Source: Aureobasidium sp. EXF-3400
Taxonomy: Eukaryota > Ascomycota > Dothideomycetes > Dothideales > Saccotheciaceae
NCBI GenBank assembly: GCA_024195585.1
Contig: SWBL01000070.1
Span: forward strand, 1-64,000
Direction of reading: 5' to 3'
Length of the DNA: 64,000 bases
Positions 44,211 to 55,765 of this stretch are shown here, in pieces. The position numbers and the translations under genes were made by a program. Position 1 is the stretch's first letter. Each line of letters opens with the position of its first letter. The notes beneath the pieces are model-generated. The model saw only the letters and a list, made by a program, of their open reading frames with translations, was not told where the DNA came from and made no database searches.

Positions 44211-45863
44211 ATGGACCGTCTCAACTCGACCAATGAAGAGCTTGCGGGCACCATCCGCCTGTTCGCGGACTCGGATTCGACATCCTCGGACAAGCTTTTG
44301 CTGCTTCCTCAGCCCACGAAATCACCTAATGACCCCCTAAACTGGAGTTACTGGCGAAGAATGTGGTCGGCCGCTTTGGTGTTGTACATTACTGCCTTGA
44401 CTGCAGCTACTTCCAACAGTGCTGGTGCGGCAGGTACGGCCTTGGTTGATGATTATGGAATTGGATGGGGAGTTCAAAACACCGCTGCTGGTGTCCTGTT
44501 CCTGGGTATCGGTTACTCATGTCTGGCACTTTCTTCTGCGAACTGGCTGTACGGCCGACGTATTTCATACATCATCTGCCTGATTGCTTCCATCATTGGC
44601 AGCGCCTGGTTCGCCCGATCCGATGGAAAGGCAGACACCATTCTCTGTCAATTATTTCTGGGAATTTCAGAGTCTGTTGCAGAGGCTACTGCACAACTTT
44701 CATTGACCGATGTCACTTTTCAACATCAGCGTGGTTCTGTTCTGGGAGTCTACGTGCTTGCGACCTCCGTCGGAACCTTTCTTGGACCCATGATCTCCGG
44801 CTTCATCGCTGACAGTCCGCTTGGTTGGCGTTGGATGGGCTGGTTCGCACTGATCATCTCTGGCTGCACTCTGATCGTTTTCTACTTCGGTCTGGAAGAG
44901 ACGGCTTTTGACCGCGACAGTGTTCTGGACGGTTTGGCTACTGGCCGAAGCTCCGCTGATACTGTGGATTCTGGTGAGAAGAAGACAGTCGCGGATCCTA
45001 CTTCTGTAATCATCAGCGACGAGGTCAACAGCGAACACACTCCCAGAAAGGGCAATCTGATCCCCAATGGCACCGACTTGGTCCCCAAATCATACTGGCA
45101 GCGTATTGCCCTTATTACTCCATCACCCACTTTGATCGGCACTGGGTTCAAGCAATATATGCGACGTACATTCCACACCCTACGCATTTTCTACTTCCCG
45201 GCTGTCATATACTCTGGTCTGCAATGGGGCATGCAAGACGCTTTCCTCTCCTTTTACATGACTGTCGAAGATGACAATTGGACCTCGGCGCCTTACAACT
45301 ATGGCGACCGCGCAGATGCCATCATGTGTATCCCCACTCTCATCGGTTCCATTATCGGTTGTGTGTACGGAGGATGGTTCTCAGATGTCTTTGTGCGCTG
45401 GATGGCCAAACGCCGTGGCAATGTCTCCGAAGCAGAGGATCGTCTTTGGCTCATGTATCTCCCTGCTATCATTTCCCCTATTGGCCTGATCCTCTTTGGT
45501 ATGGGCACCCAGCATGTGTGGCCATGGCCAGTTCCCTACGTCGCTCTCGGTTTCATCGGCTTTGGCTTTGGCTGTGGAGGAGACTTGACTATGGCGTACC
45601 TCATGGACTGTTACCCTGATGCTATTCTGGAGGGTATGGTTGGTGTAGCCGTCTACAATAACTCTCTCGCTTGCATCTTCACTTTCGTCTGTTCGATCTG
45701 GCTTGACGCTCATTCTTTGACCCAAGTCTTCGTCACATTGGGGTGTGTCAGCTTTGGTGTCATGTTCATTGGTACCATCCTCATGATGACTTTTGGCAAG
45801 GCTACGAGGAGATTGACTGCGGGCAAGTACCAGGAATTCCTCTACATCAGAGGCAATGTTTGA
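44211..45863 (+). CDS. MFS transporter, DHA1/Hol1-like
   Basis: A 550-residue single-exon plasma-membrane permease with about 12 membrane spans in two bundles and a long central cytosolic loop (about 240-300). The entry motif DPLNWSYWRRMWSAALVL is typical of fungal drug:H+ antiporter-1 and Hol1-like carriers. The loop after span 2 is LYGRRISY, a weak form of the MFS GRR motif. Span 5 has GTFLGPMISGFIAD, the antiporter motif C (GxxxGPxxGG) in a relaxed form. The second half has YNYGDRADAI, a family signature, and GFIGFGFGCGGDLTMAYLMD. The substrate cannot be told; relatives carry polyamines, cations or toxins. The ATG at 44211 is the first in frame. Confidence 0.88.
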   Translation: MDRLNSTNEELAGTIRLFADSDSTSSDKLLLLPQPTKSPNDPLNWSYWRRMWSAALVLYITALTAATSNSAGAAGTALVDDYGIGWGVQNTAAGVLFLGIGYSCLALSSANWLYGRRISYIICLIASIIGSAWFARSDGKADTILCQLFLGISESVAEATAQLSLTDVTFQHQRGSVLGVYVLATSVGTFLGPMISGFIADSPLGWRWMGWFALIISGCTLIVFYFGLEETAFDRDSVLDGLATGRSSADTVDSGEKKTVADPTSVIISDEVNSEHTPRKGNLIPNGTDLVPKSYWQRIALITPSPTLIGTGFKQYMRRTFHTLRIFYFPAVIYSGLQWGMQDAFLSFYMTVEDDNWTSAPYNYGDRADAIMCIPTLIGSIIGCVYGGWFSDVFVRWMAKRRGNVSEAEDRLWLMYLPAIISPIGLILFGMGTQHVWPWPVPYVALGFIGFGFGCGGDLTMAYLMDCYPDAILEGMVGVAVYNNSLACIFTFVCSIWLDAHSLTQVFVTLGCVSFGVMFIGTILMMTFGKATRRLTAGKYQEFLYIRGNV

Positions 45864-46014
45864 GGTCCTGGCAAAAAGTGTTTCTATTACCTATGGGAGG
45901 TTTCTCTGTATATAATCTTTCTTGTTACACTTTTTCATTCTTTGTGGATATCCAATTATTGTAATCAAACATCACCACTTGAAACAGAACTATCACTACA
46001 TCGCAAAAGCTTCT

Positions 46015-46419
46015 CTATCTGTGAGGATCAGACACCGGCGAGCCCCATACATTCCACATCGCTGAACTCCCTCGTTCGCGCTCAGAAGAAGGAGGTCGAC
46101 GATTATAGGTTTCCCTTCGACATAGCAATCGATCTCGTAGGCTTCGCCTTGGTTCTTCGGGAACAGGGTCGCCTATGATTGCCCTGATGGTGGCTGCAGA
46201 GGCTCCTACTGTTGGCTCTTGTGATTTTGGCTGTTTGAGCGGCTGTTGAGAGTATGCTGGTGGAGTGTCGGAGGCTAGAGAGTCGTAGGTTGGTAGGGTT
46301 GTTCGTGTGGTGTCTGTGCTGGCTCGTCGTTGGAACTCGGTCTTGGATTGACTGTGTGATTCGGTTGGTTCCGTGGGTTTATTGGTTTGGTCTGTCTTCC
46401 TGTCGTTTTGGTGTGTCAT
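46015..46419 (-). CDS. Small proline-rich PPxY protein
   Basis: An ATG-started 134-residue frame. It is hydrophilic and disordered: the N-terminus is Thr/Ser/Gln/Lys-rich, then come LPTYDSLASDTPPAYSQQPL with a PPAY motif, and a basic stretch RRSLRDRLLCRRETYNRRPP. PPxY motifs bind WW domains, for example of Rsp5-type ubiquitin ligases, so a small adaptor is possible. The stop is 151 bp from the convergent MFS gene. The composition matches real small fungal proteins better than a chance frame. No homologue is recalled. Confidence 0.5.
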   Translation of the reverse strand: MTHQNDRKTDQTNKPTEPTESHSQSKTEFQRRASTDTTRTTLPTYDSLASDTPPAYSQQPLKQPKSQEPTVGASAATIRAIIGDPVPEEPRRSLRDRLLCRRETYNRRPPSSERERGSSAMWNVWGSPVSDPHR

Positions 46420-46846
46420 TTTGTGGCCGGACTTGTTTTAAATGTACGCGCAAGCTTGACAGAATCTCAACGGGCTGGAGACATGTATATATACCTACAT
46501 GAGCATGCGATGTCAGATCTTGGCGAAGGAATGCTCAGCCTGGATCTGACGGTCGAGCTGCTGCCGTGAGAACCGTGGATATCATGTGATACATGCATCC
46601 ATCGCACCGCAGCCTCTCTGATACCTTAGATACGTTTACTTATAGTCGTGATACCACTAGCTCTGTAGATATTCCAAGGGAGATTGTGACGTGTCTCACT
46701 GCCTTAATTTGTCGTTTGGGTGTGGTTGCGAGGGTGGAGGTGTGACAAAAGAAGTGCACGCAACAATGGATGCATGCGACCAAGCAGTCTTGGTAGCTCC
46801 CAACGTACGGATCTATTTTGTGGAGATTTTAGGATTGTCCTAAAAT
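46420..46846. other. Spacer before tRNA-Pro
   Basis: No gene seen. It includes the promoter side of the PPxY gene and the 5' flank of the tRNA. Confidence 0.4.
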
Positions 46847-46930
46847 GCCTCAATGGTCTAGTGGTATGATTCCTGCTTTGGGTTTACTCTAAATTGCAGG
46901 AGGTCCCCGATTCGATCTCGGGTTGAGGCC
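46847..46930 (+). tRNA. tRNA-Pro(UGG) with intron
   Basis: The acceptor arm GCCTCAA pairs with TTGAGGC. The D arm has TGGTCTAGTGG (A box) and the T arm GATTCGATCTC (B box). The anticodon stem CCTGC (46872-46876) pairs with GCAGG (46896-46900). The loop carries TGG at 46879-46881, reading CCA proline codons. A 12-nt intron (46883-46894, TTTACTCTAAAT) sits one base after the anticodon, the canonical place. The mature length is 72 with the discriminator. Confidence 0.95.
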
Positions 46931-46935
46931 TTTTT
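46931..46935 (+). terminator. Pol III terminator of tRNA-Pro
   Basis: Five T residues follow the discriminator directly. Confidence 0.8.
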
Positions 46936-47129
46936 CTTTTGTACCTCTTTGCAAGGCCAACAGTACAGCTCGCGATCGTACATCTTTTGCTTTCCTTACA
47001 AGTATTGGAATTATTCACAAGCAAAATGATGAGGACGAGATTTCGATTGTGAATTTGAGCTTTGACGCGGAGTTGCTGTGTTGTTTTGTTTGGTTCCGAC
47101 GACACAAAAAACATATATCATTGACAAAC

Positions 47130-48224
47130 ATGACCAAAGTCGATCCTTTGGCCTTTCTGTCCAGTCTGCGAGCATGGCAGCTCAAACATCTGGCCTTTCT
47201 GACTGGATTGAACTCTACTGGAACAAAAGCACAACTATGTAGGACGCTGGCGGAACGTACGAATAAGGCTGGTCTCTCTGCTTCCCCTTGCAGAATCCTT
47301 AGTGTGGATATGGGTGTCAAGAATCTTGCATTCTGTCTACTGGAAACGCGGAGGTTGCAGGGCGACGAACAAAATGCGGATGGAATATTGTCTCTACATA
47401 TGTCGGACTGGAAGCGATTGGATGTGTCGGAGAGACTGATCGCCAGACATACCAACCTATCGACAGCAGATTCATCACGGATACCCGAACATTCTACTAG
47501 CGAGAACGGCGAAGGGATCGAGACAGCATCTGATGATCAGACCAACATATATGCGCCATCATCACTTTCCAAAGCTGCATTCGCGTTGGCTTCTGAGTTC
47601 TTGCAATACAAACCGGACTACATCCTGATAGAACGGCAGAGATTTCGTTCAGGTGGTGCACCAGCTATTCAAGAGTGGACAGTTCGAGTAAACATGCTGG
47701 AGAGCATGTTATGGGCATCACTAGAGACGATGCGACACGGACACAGCAGAGCACAAACAGCCCAAGGGCAGAAGTTTCCCGAGGTTCTAGAAATGAGTCC
47801 TCGACGAATTGGCATGTTTTGGCTTACTCGTGGAAACTTCTTTCCAATACCAGCAGATATAGCTGCGTCACTCACAGCTCCGCAAGAGACGGTAAAGACG
47901 ATGGAAAATGAGGTCAAGAAGAAATCGTTTGAGAAAAAGGACAAGATTGCATTGGCTCGACACTGGCTGTCGCTTTCGTTGACTACAGACGATTTGACGG
48001 TCAATGACAAGCTCGCTCCAATGGTTGCTTCGTTCTGTTCGCCGAAAGAACGACAAAGTCGCCGAAAAAGTAAAGATGGCGAGCACGAGGATGAGCTCGA
48101 AGTCAAAGATACATCTGCCATTTCTGGTAAACTAGATGATCTGGCAGACTGTCTCGTCCAAGCAGTGACGTTTGCGCTTTGGGAGCAGAACCGCGAGAGA
48201 GTTCGGGAGTATGTTAAGTCCTAG
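47130..48224 (+). CDS. CCE1: Mitochondrial Holliday-junction resolvase Cce1/Ydc2
   Basis: Cuts four-way junctions in mitochondrial DNA. It is single-exon with 364 residues from the ATG at 47130; the frame is open upstream into the tRNA, but without a better ATG. Residues 5-45 form a SAP-like helix pair (LRAWQLKHLAFLTGLNSTGT) as in Ydc2. The RNase-H-like core begins with RILSVDMGVKNLAFCLLE, where Asp60 is the first metal ligand. The second acid is in DYILIERQRFRSGG and the last ones are in KLDDLADCLVQAVTFALW. A basic linker (RQSRRKSKDGEHEDELE) lies before the last helix. All catalytic acids are present. The start is 200 bp downstream of the tRNA. A mitochondrial place is known for the family; no strong presequence is seen. 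Confidence 0.92.
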   Translation: MTKVDPLAFLSSLRAWQLKHLAFLTGLNSTGTKAQLCRTLAERTNKAGLSASPCRILSVDMGVKNLAFCLLETRRLQGDEQNADGILSLHMSDWKRLDVSERLIARHTNLSTADSSRIPEHSTSENGEGIETASDDQTNIYAPSSLSKAAFALASEFLQYKPDYILIERQRFRSGGAPAIQEWTVRVNMLESMLWASLETMRHGHSRAQTAQGQKFPEVLEMSPRRIGMFWLTRGNFFPIPADIAASLTAPQETVKTMENEVKKKSFEKKDKIALARHWLSLSLTTDDLTVNDKLAPMVASFCSPKERQSRRKSKDGEHEDELEVKDTSAISGKLDDLADCLVQAVTFALWEQNRERVREYVKS

Positions 48225-48266
48225 GCACAGATGATGTTACCTAGACCAATGATTGTGGCCTGGGTG

Positions 48267-48719
48267 TCATGATTCGGAGTCATCGTTCTTCTTGCCCATA
48301 GCAGCTCTCAACTTTTCCTCGTTCTCGGAGATGGGTGAACGGCCGCCGAGTTTTTCAGGCTTAGCTGTTGACTTTTTTGGGCCCAGGAACTGCTCCCTGG
48401 CACCCTGAACTATTTCCGACAGTGTACCACCACCTTGGTCCACCTTCTCAGCACGACCGTGTCTCCTCCTGCTCTCGGCCAGTAGATCTAGGCCTTCACC
48501 ACCACTGTCTGCGTTGCGATGTCTTTGGGCGTTCGCTTTGGCGGCGCGGATGGAAGTTCTGGTATAGACGAATAGAAGGCAAGCCATCGTAAAGGCAGCG
48601 GCGGGCGCAATGATCGTTCGCGAGTTGAAGGGCATTCTGCGACGAGGGAAGGGCGCGGCTGGACGACTCATTTCGGTGGTGCCCGCAGGCCCTTTCGGGA
48701 CAGACAGTCTACCGCCCAT
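48267..48719 (-). CDS. Small single-pass membrane protein, unknown
   Basis: A 150-residue frame with one hydrophobic span, TIIAPAAAFTMACLLFVYTR (about residues 34-53), after a basic Pro/Arg-rich N-terminus, and a long charged tail (ADSGGEGLDLLAESRRRHG, then PISENEEKLRAAMGKKND). The layout (basic, one span, charged tail) fits a mitochondrial or ER small membrane protein. A second in-frame ATG at 48671 (MSRPAAPFPRRR) may be the real start. The stop faces the CCE1 stop 42 bp away. I do not recall a named family. Confidence 0.6.
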   Translation of the reverse strand: MGGRLSVPKGPAGTTEMSRPAAPFPRRRMPFNSRTIIAPAAAFTMACLLFVYTRTSIRAAKANAQRHRNADSGGEGLDLLAESRRRHGRAEKVDQGGGTLSEIVQGAREQFLGPKKSTAKPEKLGGRSPISENEEKLRAAMGKKNDDSES

Positions 48720-50757
<2,038 letters not shown>

Positions 50758-51452
50758 ATATTTCATGTAGATGTAGAGAAGAGGATTGTAAATGAATAAA
50801 TAGCTATATACGATAATAGCAAGGATATGATTCATTGTATGTCATGCCTGTGTGGCAGCCCCTCCTGCCTTAATAGAGTGCAGTCTATTAAGGTGCAGCT
50901 CGATCTCAGTCATTCCGAGAGTCAAGTCTGTCTTGCGTTGAGTGTAACGTAATGGCCGTCAAAACTCAATTGCGAATTCTCTAAACCCATTGACTGAGAG
51001 CGTCTTCTTCGCATATCTTCTTCCCACAAGGATTTTCGCAACAAAGGACATTGCAATAATCGGGTACGACAATCTTCAATCCAAGAATTTAACCATGTGG
51101 TAGAGATAGGGGACCTTGCAAGACGTAAAGCATATCGAGACCCCCAGGCATACCAATCAGAAGCGATCTTCGAACTTGATGCAAATTCTGAATCTTGGAA
51201 AAGGCGAATCTTTTGCATATGTATGCTCAAGACTAGTACGATTGGTTGTAGGATGCACAGTGGTTTACAGAAAGGAGTGAGGTTCACAGAGAGAGGTAAC
51301 CTTATGGTGTTTCTATGGTCACACCTATGGCTCCAACAATTCTGTGCATTTAGATAGCATTCGCATAAGCGAGGGCACGAATATAACAGACAAGTATGGT
51401 ATAATATTGTAATACGCTCTCTATAATCTAGCACACATTCTATTGATTTTAC
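50758..51452. other. Intergenic, convergent 3' flanks of GLR1 and MFS
   Basis: 0.7 kb. Short frames only and no repeat seen. Confidence 0.4.
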
Positions 51453-52817
51453 TCAGATAATGACTCTTGGACCCCACCCACCAGTCAATCCTCTGGCAAC
51501 AACAAATGCAACACTCGCCAGAACATAGACACCTCCCGAGAACGCTATCAGCCCATCATAATTTCTATCCCCTCCTGACCCCAAAATCGCTCCAGCGATA
51601 GGAATACCAATCAACGTTCCAAAACTGGAGATTGTAAACGTCGTCCCTGTCCTTTTACCAATATCCTCAGTCTTACAGACTTGTTGAATGCAAACTGGTG
51701 TCAAAGATATAGCAGCGCCGGACCAGAACCCAAAGAGAACAGTGTATGCAATGATAGCCGCATGATTTCCAGATCCAATGAGCCAGAGAAGAAAGGTGAG
51801 TAAACAACATATCGTCGAAGTGACGGTCATGGTATTGAGACGTCCATACCGATCAGCGATATATCCAGGCATCAGACGACCAGGAATCGCAGCCGCGTTC
51901 AAAATAGGGATAAGTGCATATGCCATCTCCCTCCCCATACCAGCATCCAAAGCCTGATCAACCAAAAAAGTATACGGGATAAAAACCGCAAACTCTACTA
52001 GAAAGATTGCCAAAGTGACTGAAGCGTAGGGTTTTTCTCTCAATGCCATGAAATCAATCTTAGCCCCCTTGACTTTGTTAGGAGGTAATCTGCTCTTCAG
52101 CAACAAGCAAGCAACCGTACAGAGTCCTGCACAGATAAATCCGATAATGCGAATAGCCCAGCCAAATCCAATTTTCGGAGCAAGGAACAGTATAATCAGT
52201 GAAAAGGCAAGACCACCTGTTCCGCCAGCTGTACATGCAATTCCCATTGCAAAGCCTCTGCGCCGATGGAAGAAATGTCCAATGCAAGAAACAGCAGAGG
52301 TGAAGAGACAACAAGTACTCAAACCGCCCAGTACGCCAAAGGAAAGGATGATCTGGTAGTACTCCGTGCTAACAGACAAAGTCATCAGAGAAACCACTAA
52401 TCCAATACTTCCAATTATAACAAGTACTCTAGGGCCATAAACATCAAAAATCGGTCCAATTTGAACACCTGCAAAGTATAGGAAGAAGGGAAAAGTCGAA
52501 AAGATCCAGCCAATGGAAGATGAAGAGTAAGTGGACAGTTGGTGGGTCGATATCCAAGCGTGCAAGGTGCCTAGGAAGTTGAGCATTCCCATGCCTGCTG
52601 CCATGCTACACCATGAGCCTAGGACTACTAGCCATGCTTCTAGGCCTCCTTCGGGATAGGTTTCTGAGTCATCTTGGTCGGTGGTGGTTGGGGTGGTTTC
52701 TCCGGAGACAGGGCGATCGTAGGGTTCCTTGGAGATTTCGCCTTTCGTAGATTTTGCATCCAGAGATCCGGTGTCCTTTTCTCTTATAGGAGATTCGATA
52801 TCATTGTTCTTCATCAT
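51453..52817 (-). CDS. Monocarboxylate-type MFS transporter (Mch family)
   Basis: A 454-residue single-exon permease. The N-terminal 60 residues are cytosolic and charged. The first span starts at the family signature YPEGGLEAWLVVLGSWCSMA (fungal MCT-like carriers have PDGGxxAW). Twelve spans follow. The first MFS loop is IFDVYGPRVLVIIG, span 5 holds AVSCIGHFFHRRRGFAMGIA, and the central loop is short, with ALREKPYASVTLAIF before span 7. The second bundle has IPGRLMPGYIADRYGRLNTM, a clear MFS motif A (GYIADRYGR). Yeast Mch proteins resemble this family but their substrates vary, so substrate is open. The first of two adjacent ATGs is used. Confidence 0.85.
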   Translation of the reverse strand: MMKNNDIESPIREKDTGSLDAKSTKGEISKEPYDRPVSGETTPTTTDQDDSETYPEGGLEAWLVVLGSWCSMAAGMGMLNFLGTLHAWISTHQLSTYSSSSIGWIFSTFPFFLYFAGVQIGPIFDVYGPRVLVIIGSIGLVVSLMTLSVSTEYYQIILSFGVLGGLSTCCLFTSAVSCIGHFFHRRRGFAMGIACTAGGTGGLAFSLIILFLAPKIGFGWAIRIIGFICAGLCTVACLLLKSRLPPNKVKGAKIDFMALREKPYASVTLAIFLVEFAVFIPYTFLVDQALDAGMGREMAYALIPILNAAAIPGRLMPGYIADRYGRLNTMTVTSTICCLLTFLLWLIGSGNHAAIIAYTVLFGFWSGAAISLTPVCIQQVCKTEDIGKRTGTTFTISSFGTLIGIPIAGAILGSGGDRNYDGLIAFSGGVYVLASVAFVVARGLTGGWGPRVII

Positions 52818-53580
52818 TTGAAAAGTTGTTTGGATCCAGAAAACGCGGTTGAGGTGCGGTGAAGTAGCGTCGCAGGCTTCGATTTGCCTACTCAGACGGA
52901 AACTGTCAAATCAACCACGAACAACAGATAATGGCTTGGTATGAGCATTGCTAGAAGGCGAGTATCGACAGAGCCAAGTTCGTTGTGTCGATGTTATCGC
53001 TGACAAACATCATGATTCACGCTTCTCCGTAGCGGATTCTGGAGGCGGGTAATTTCTATTTTCTTTTTTTCCCATCTTTTTTCTTTCTTTTTTTGCTTAT
53101 TTATCACAAAACATCACTTTCCTCCTGCGCAAAACATGTTATGCGGCAGCTTTCACAATGCACAGTTCTCTTCAGATAGTTGACAACTCCACAGAGAGAA
53201 GACGGCATCGCGACTTTCAGTGGACGCCTCCTGTCTGATGAAGCGACTGTGCATTTTCATAGTCATGGCGTGACATACTTTTGCAATGGGGATGTCGCGA
53301 ATCGATCAGATGGATGGCACCCCCATAGAAGCAGAAACAACTTGCAAGAATGCATAAGAAAGATAGACATCTTCATCACTCCCTAAGGATCTTTAGAAGA
53401 GGAAATGAACACCTTTGACACTTTCCATCGATCGTGCTTGACTTCTGAAAATGATATGGTGTTCAGCATTGTTATATGTGGTGTTAAGCAAGGGGTATCA
53501 ATGAATACATATTGAGAAAAGCAAAAGTAACTGCCCTTCCTTCCTTCCTGCCTGCTAGTTGTAAGCTGCTCGCTCTTGGT
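52818..53580. other. Spacer with T-rich tract
   Basis: Contains a strong T/C tract at about 53050-53095 and a diverged repeat copy at 53245-53325 (listed separately). No gene is supported. Confidence 0.4.
53245..53325 (+). repeat. Diverged dispersed repeat, copy A
   Basis: Resembles 62611-62705. Both have GACTGTGCATT, then TCATAG, a GTGACATACTTTTGCA-like block and end near ATGGATGGCA. In the same frame both encode a T-V-H-x-H-S-x-x-V-x-Y-F-C pattern, so it may stem from a coding element. Confidence 0.5.
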
Positions 53581-54936
53581 TCATTTGTAGAAGCGCCTAA
53601 TGTCTTCATCTTCTTCTGATTCGCTACTGCTCTCGCCGTCAACCTGCTGCTGTTGCGGTCCTTCCCAGGTGATGTTAGAGTTTTTGTCAACTTCCTCTTT
53701 GACGGCCACATCATCAAGCTGGAGTTCTCCATCTCTAGATCCATAAGGATGATCTGTTCTTGACGCCATCTGTGCTTTTTCTGAGTCGTCGTTATCATTA
53801 TCATCATTTTCGTGGTCAATCTCGAGCTCGAAGCTCACTCGCTCCACAAAATCATCTTCCCGTTTGACCTCATGGACGGGGACCAATGCTGCTGTATCAC
53901 GATCTGCAGCATCGAATAGCTGGATACCAATGGCTTCTGCTCTCTCTGCACGTGCTTGTAGCATGAGGACTGCTGTTTCGGCACTAGGTCTGTTCCTGAT
54001 GCTCCTTGGTTTGTCGTCGGATGTTTCGTCAAAGTACCAAAGAAAGGTGGGTTTATCATCAAGAGGGTTGCCGAACACAAGTTCCTGGATGCGTGACTCG
54101 ATGAGTTGCCCCTTTTCGAAGAGTCTGTCAACAAGGCTGAAGCGATCCCGCTCAAGAACGAGGTTTTGGTCTGTTATGGTTACGCGTGTGATGTACAGTA
54201 TCAGGTTTGCAGGGGGTCTTACCCCAACCTGACTACCTTTAGCTGCAGTGAAATGAACAGGCGTTTTCTTGTTTCGAATCGAGGTTAAGCCCGTGATTTG
54301 TGGCATCATGTCCCCACTTGTCTGTGAACCTGGGACGGTGACAGATGGACTAGGCGGCATGGACATAGAGGTGGTGATGGGGAAAGGTGCGTGACCATCC
54401 AGTCTGGAAAGTCGTGGCCGCTTGTGCAAAATCTCGTTGTCGTTGTCGTTGTCATCGTTGTTATCATCGTCATCATTATTACCAGCATGATTCGAGCGCT
54501 TCAGACTTTGGTGGGTGGCGCGACATGAGTTTCTTACGAGAGAGATAAATTGCTGGACCACGTTTCTCATGTTGAAGGACTCAATTCTCGACGGGGTCCG
54601 ACTGATCAGACCCACATCGAACCACGAGGGTGGACTTGGACTATGTCTGTTCACGAACAGATCAGGCCAATCGCGAACCAAACCGACCTGCACAGTGTGT
54701 CTCAGCTCAGCCTGAGGTCCAGTAGTAGGGAATTTTTCTGTCGCGTCAAAATGCTTCTGCAATTCAGCCCATGTGTGGTTCTTTGCCGCCTTGTACTCTG
54801 TCGCTGACCAACCGAAGAAGTTCTGGAAGAAAGACTTGTGTTTCTTGTTGCCGCTTTCCACATGGAGTCTGACGCGTTCGTAGGTCCAAGTGGACACATC
54901 ATCTTGACTGAAAGGCACTTCAGGTGCCGCCATCAT
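53581..54936 (-). CDS. Acidic nuclear-looking protein, unknown
   Basis: A 451-residue single-exon protein. The N-terminal block is folded-looking: WTYERVRLHVESGNKKHKSF and FFGWSATEYKAAKNHTWAEL. A run of Asp/Asn follows (residues about 153-169), encoded by a GTT/GTC-type trinucleotide tract, then a basic KRPRLSRLDGH that can be a nuclear signal. A second block has NLILYITRVTITDQNLVLER and AVLMLQARAERAEAIGIQLF. The C-terminus is acidic, with Gln repeats and SSSESEEDEDIRRFYK. I do not recognise a family. The Asp/Asn tract probably varies in length between strains. Nuclear location is inference. Confidence 0.65.
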   Translation of the reverse strand: MMAAPEVPFSQDDVSTWTYERVRLHVESGNKKHKSFFQNFFGWSATEYKAAKNHTWAELQKHFDATEKFPTTGPQAELRHTVQVGLVRDWPDLFVNRHSPSPPSWFDVGLISRTPSRIESFNMRNVVQQFISLVRNSCRATHQSLKRSNHAGNNDDDDNNDDNDNDNEILHKRPRLSRLDGHAPFPITTSMSMPPSPSVTVPGSQTSGDMMPQITGLTSIRNKKTPVHFTAAKGSQVGVRPPANLILYITRVTITDQNLVLERDRFSLVDRLFEKGQLIESRIQELVFGNPLDDKPTFLWYFDETSDDKPRSIRNRPSAETAVLMLQARAERAEAIGIQLFDAADRDTAALVPVHEVKREDDFVERVSFELEIDHENDDNDNDDSEKAQMASRTDHPYGSRDGELQLDDVAVKEEVDKNSNITWEGPQQQQVDGESSSESEEDEDIRRFYK

Positions 54937-55765
54937 CGTTCGAGCGAACGAGCGCTCTATCGCAGGTGAGATGTGTGAGATGAGTTTTATGATGAGACAC
55001 TCGTGTATAGAGCGAGGAGGGCTTGAAAATGCGCAGCGTCTCGTGAGTTGGAATTGACTTTGAGTTGACCACAGAATGAAGCTAGTTTTCCAGTGGCAGA
55101 GTGAACTCAGTGGCTTCGGGATGTCAATTGGCCTGTGAAGACGCCAGATAGAGACCCTTAGGTGAGCCGTAACTACCGCTGCGGTGGTGAGTCTAGAGAT
55201 GAGACTATAATCCAGCTATGACCAAGCAATGTTAGCATGAGAGAAGCTCAATGCGCTGCCGAGAAAGAAAAAATGTCGTCTTACCAGTGTTGAATGAGAA
55301 GAGAGGGACCAGTGAAGATGTTGAGTACTTCGAAAGTCAATAGCAAATCTTTCAGAGCTGGCTCGACGTGAAAAGATTCAGGAAGTTGTAGTTAGCATGC
55401 ACATGAGAGGTTGGAGTTAGATGGTTGAAGAGAGAAGGTCGAGTCTGGAGACCTCCTGGTTGCAGATGAGTTTTTGCAATGGTGTAGTTGCTCTTTCGAG
55501 GAAGGCGCGTTGGTCAAGGTACCTTCAATTCTCGAATCGCTCAAGTCAAGACTTCAGTGACAGTTAGCTCTGGGATGGCGGGTGCCTGAGTTTCAAATTT
55601 ATGTAGATTCTTGAGCGGCGCACTGTAACTGCTACGGCCATGCTACCATTTCTCTCCTCTGATGCTTTTTCTCCCAGTTTTCCCCCATCCTGGTGTACTG
55701 ATAATGAACCAAAAATCCCGCTTGAACGCACGACGAAGCAAAAACACATAACCAGAGACACAGAA
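54937..55765. other. Spacer upstream of the acidic protein gene
   Basis: 0.83 kb. It may include a long 5' UTR; no gene or repeat is supported. Confidence 0.35.
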
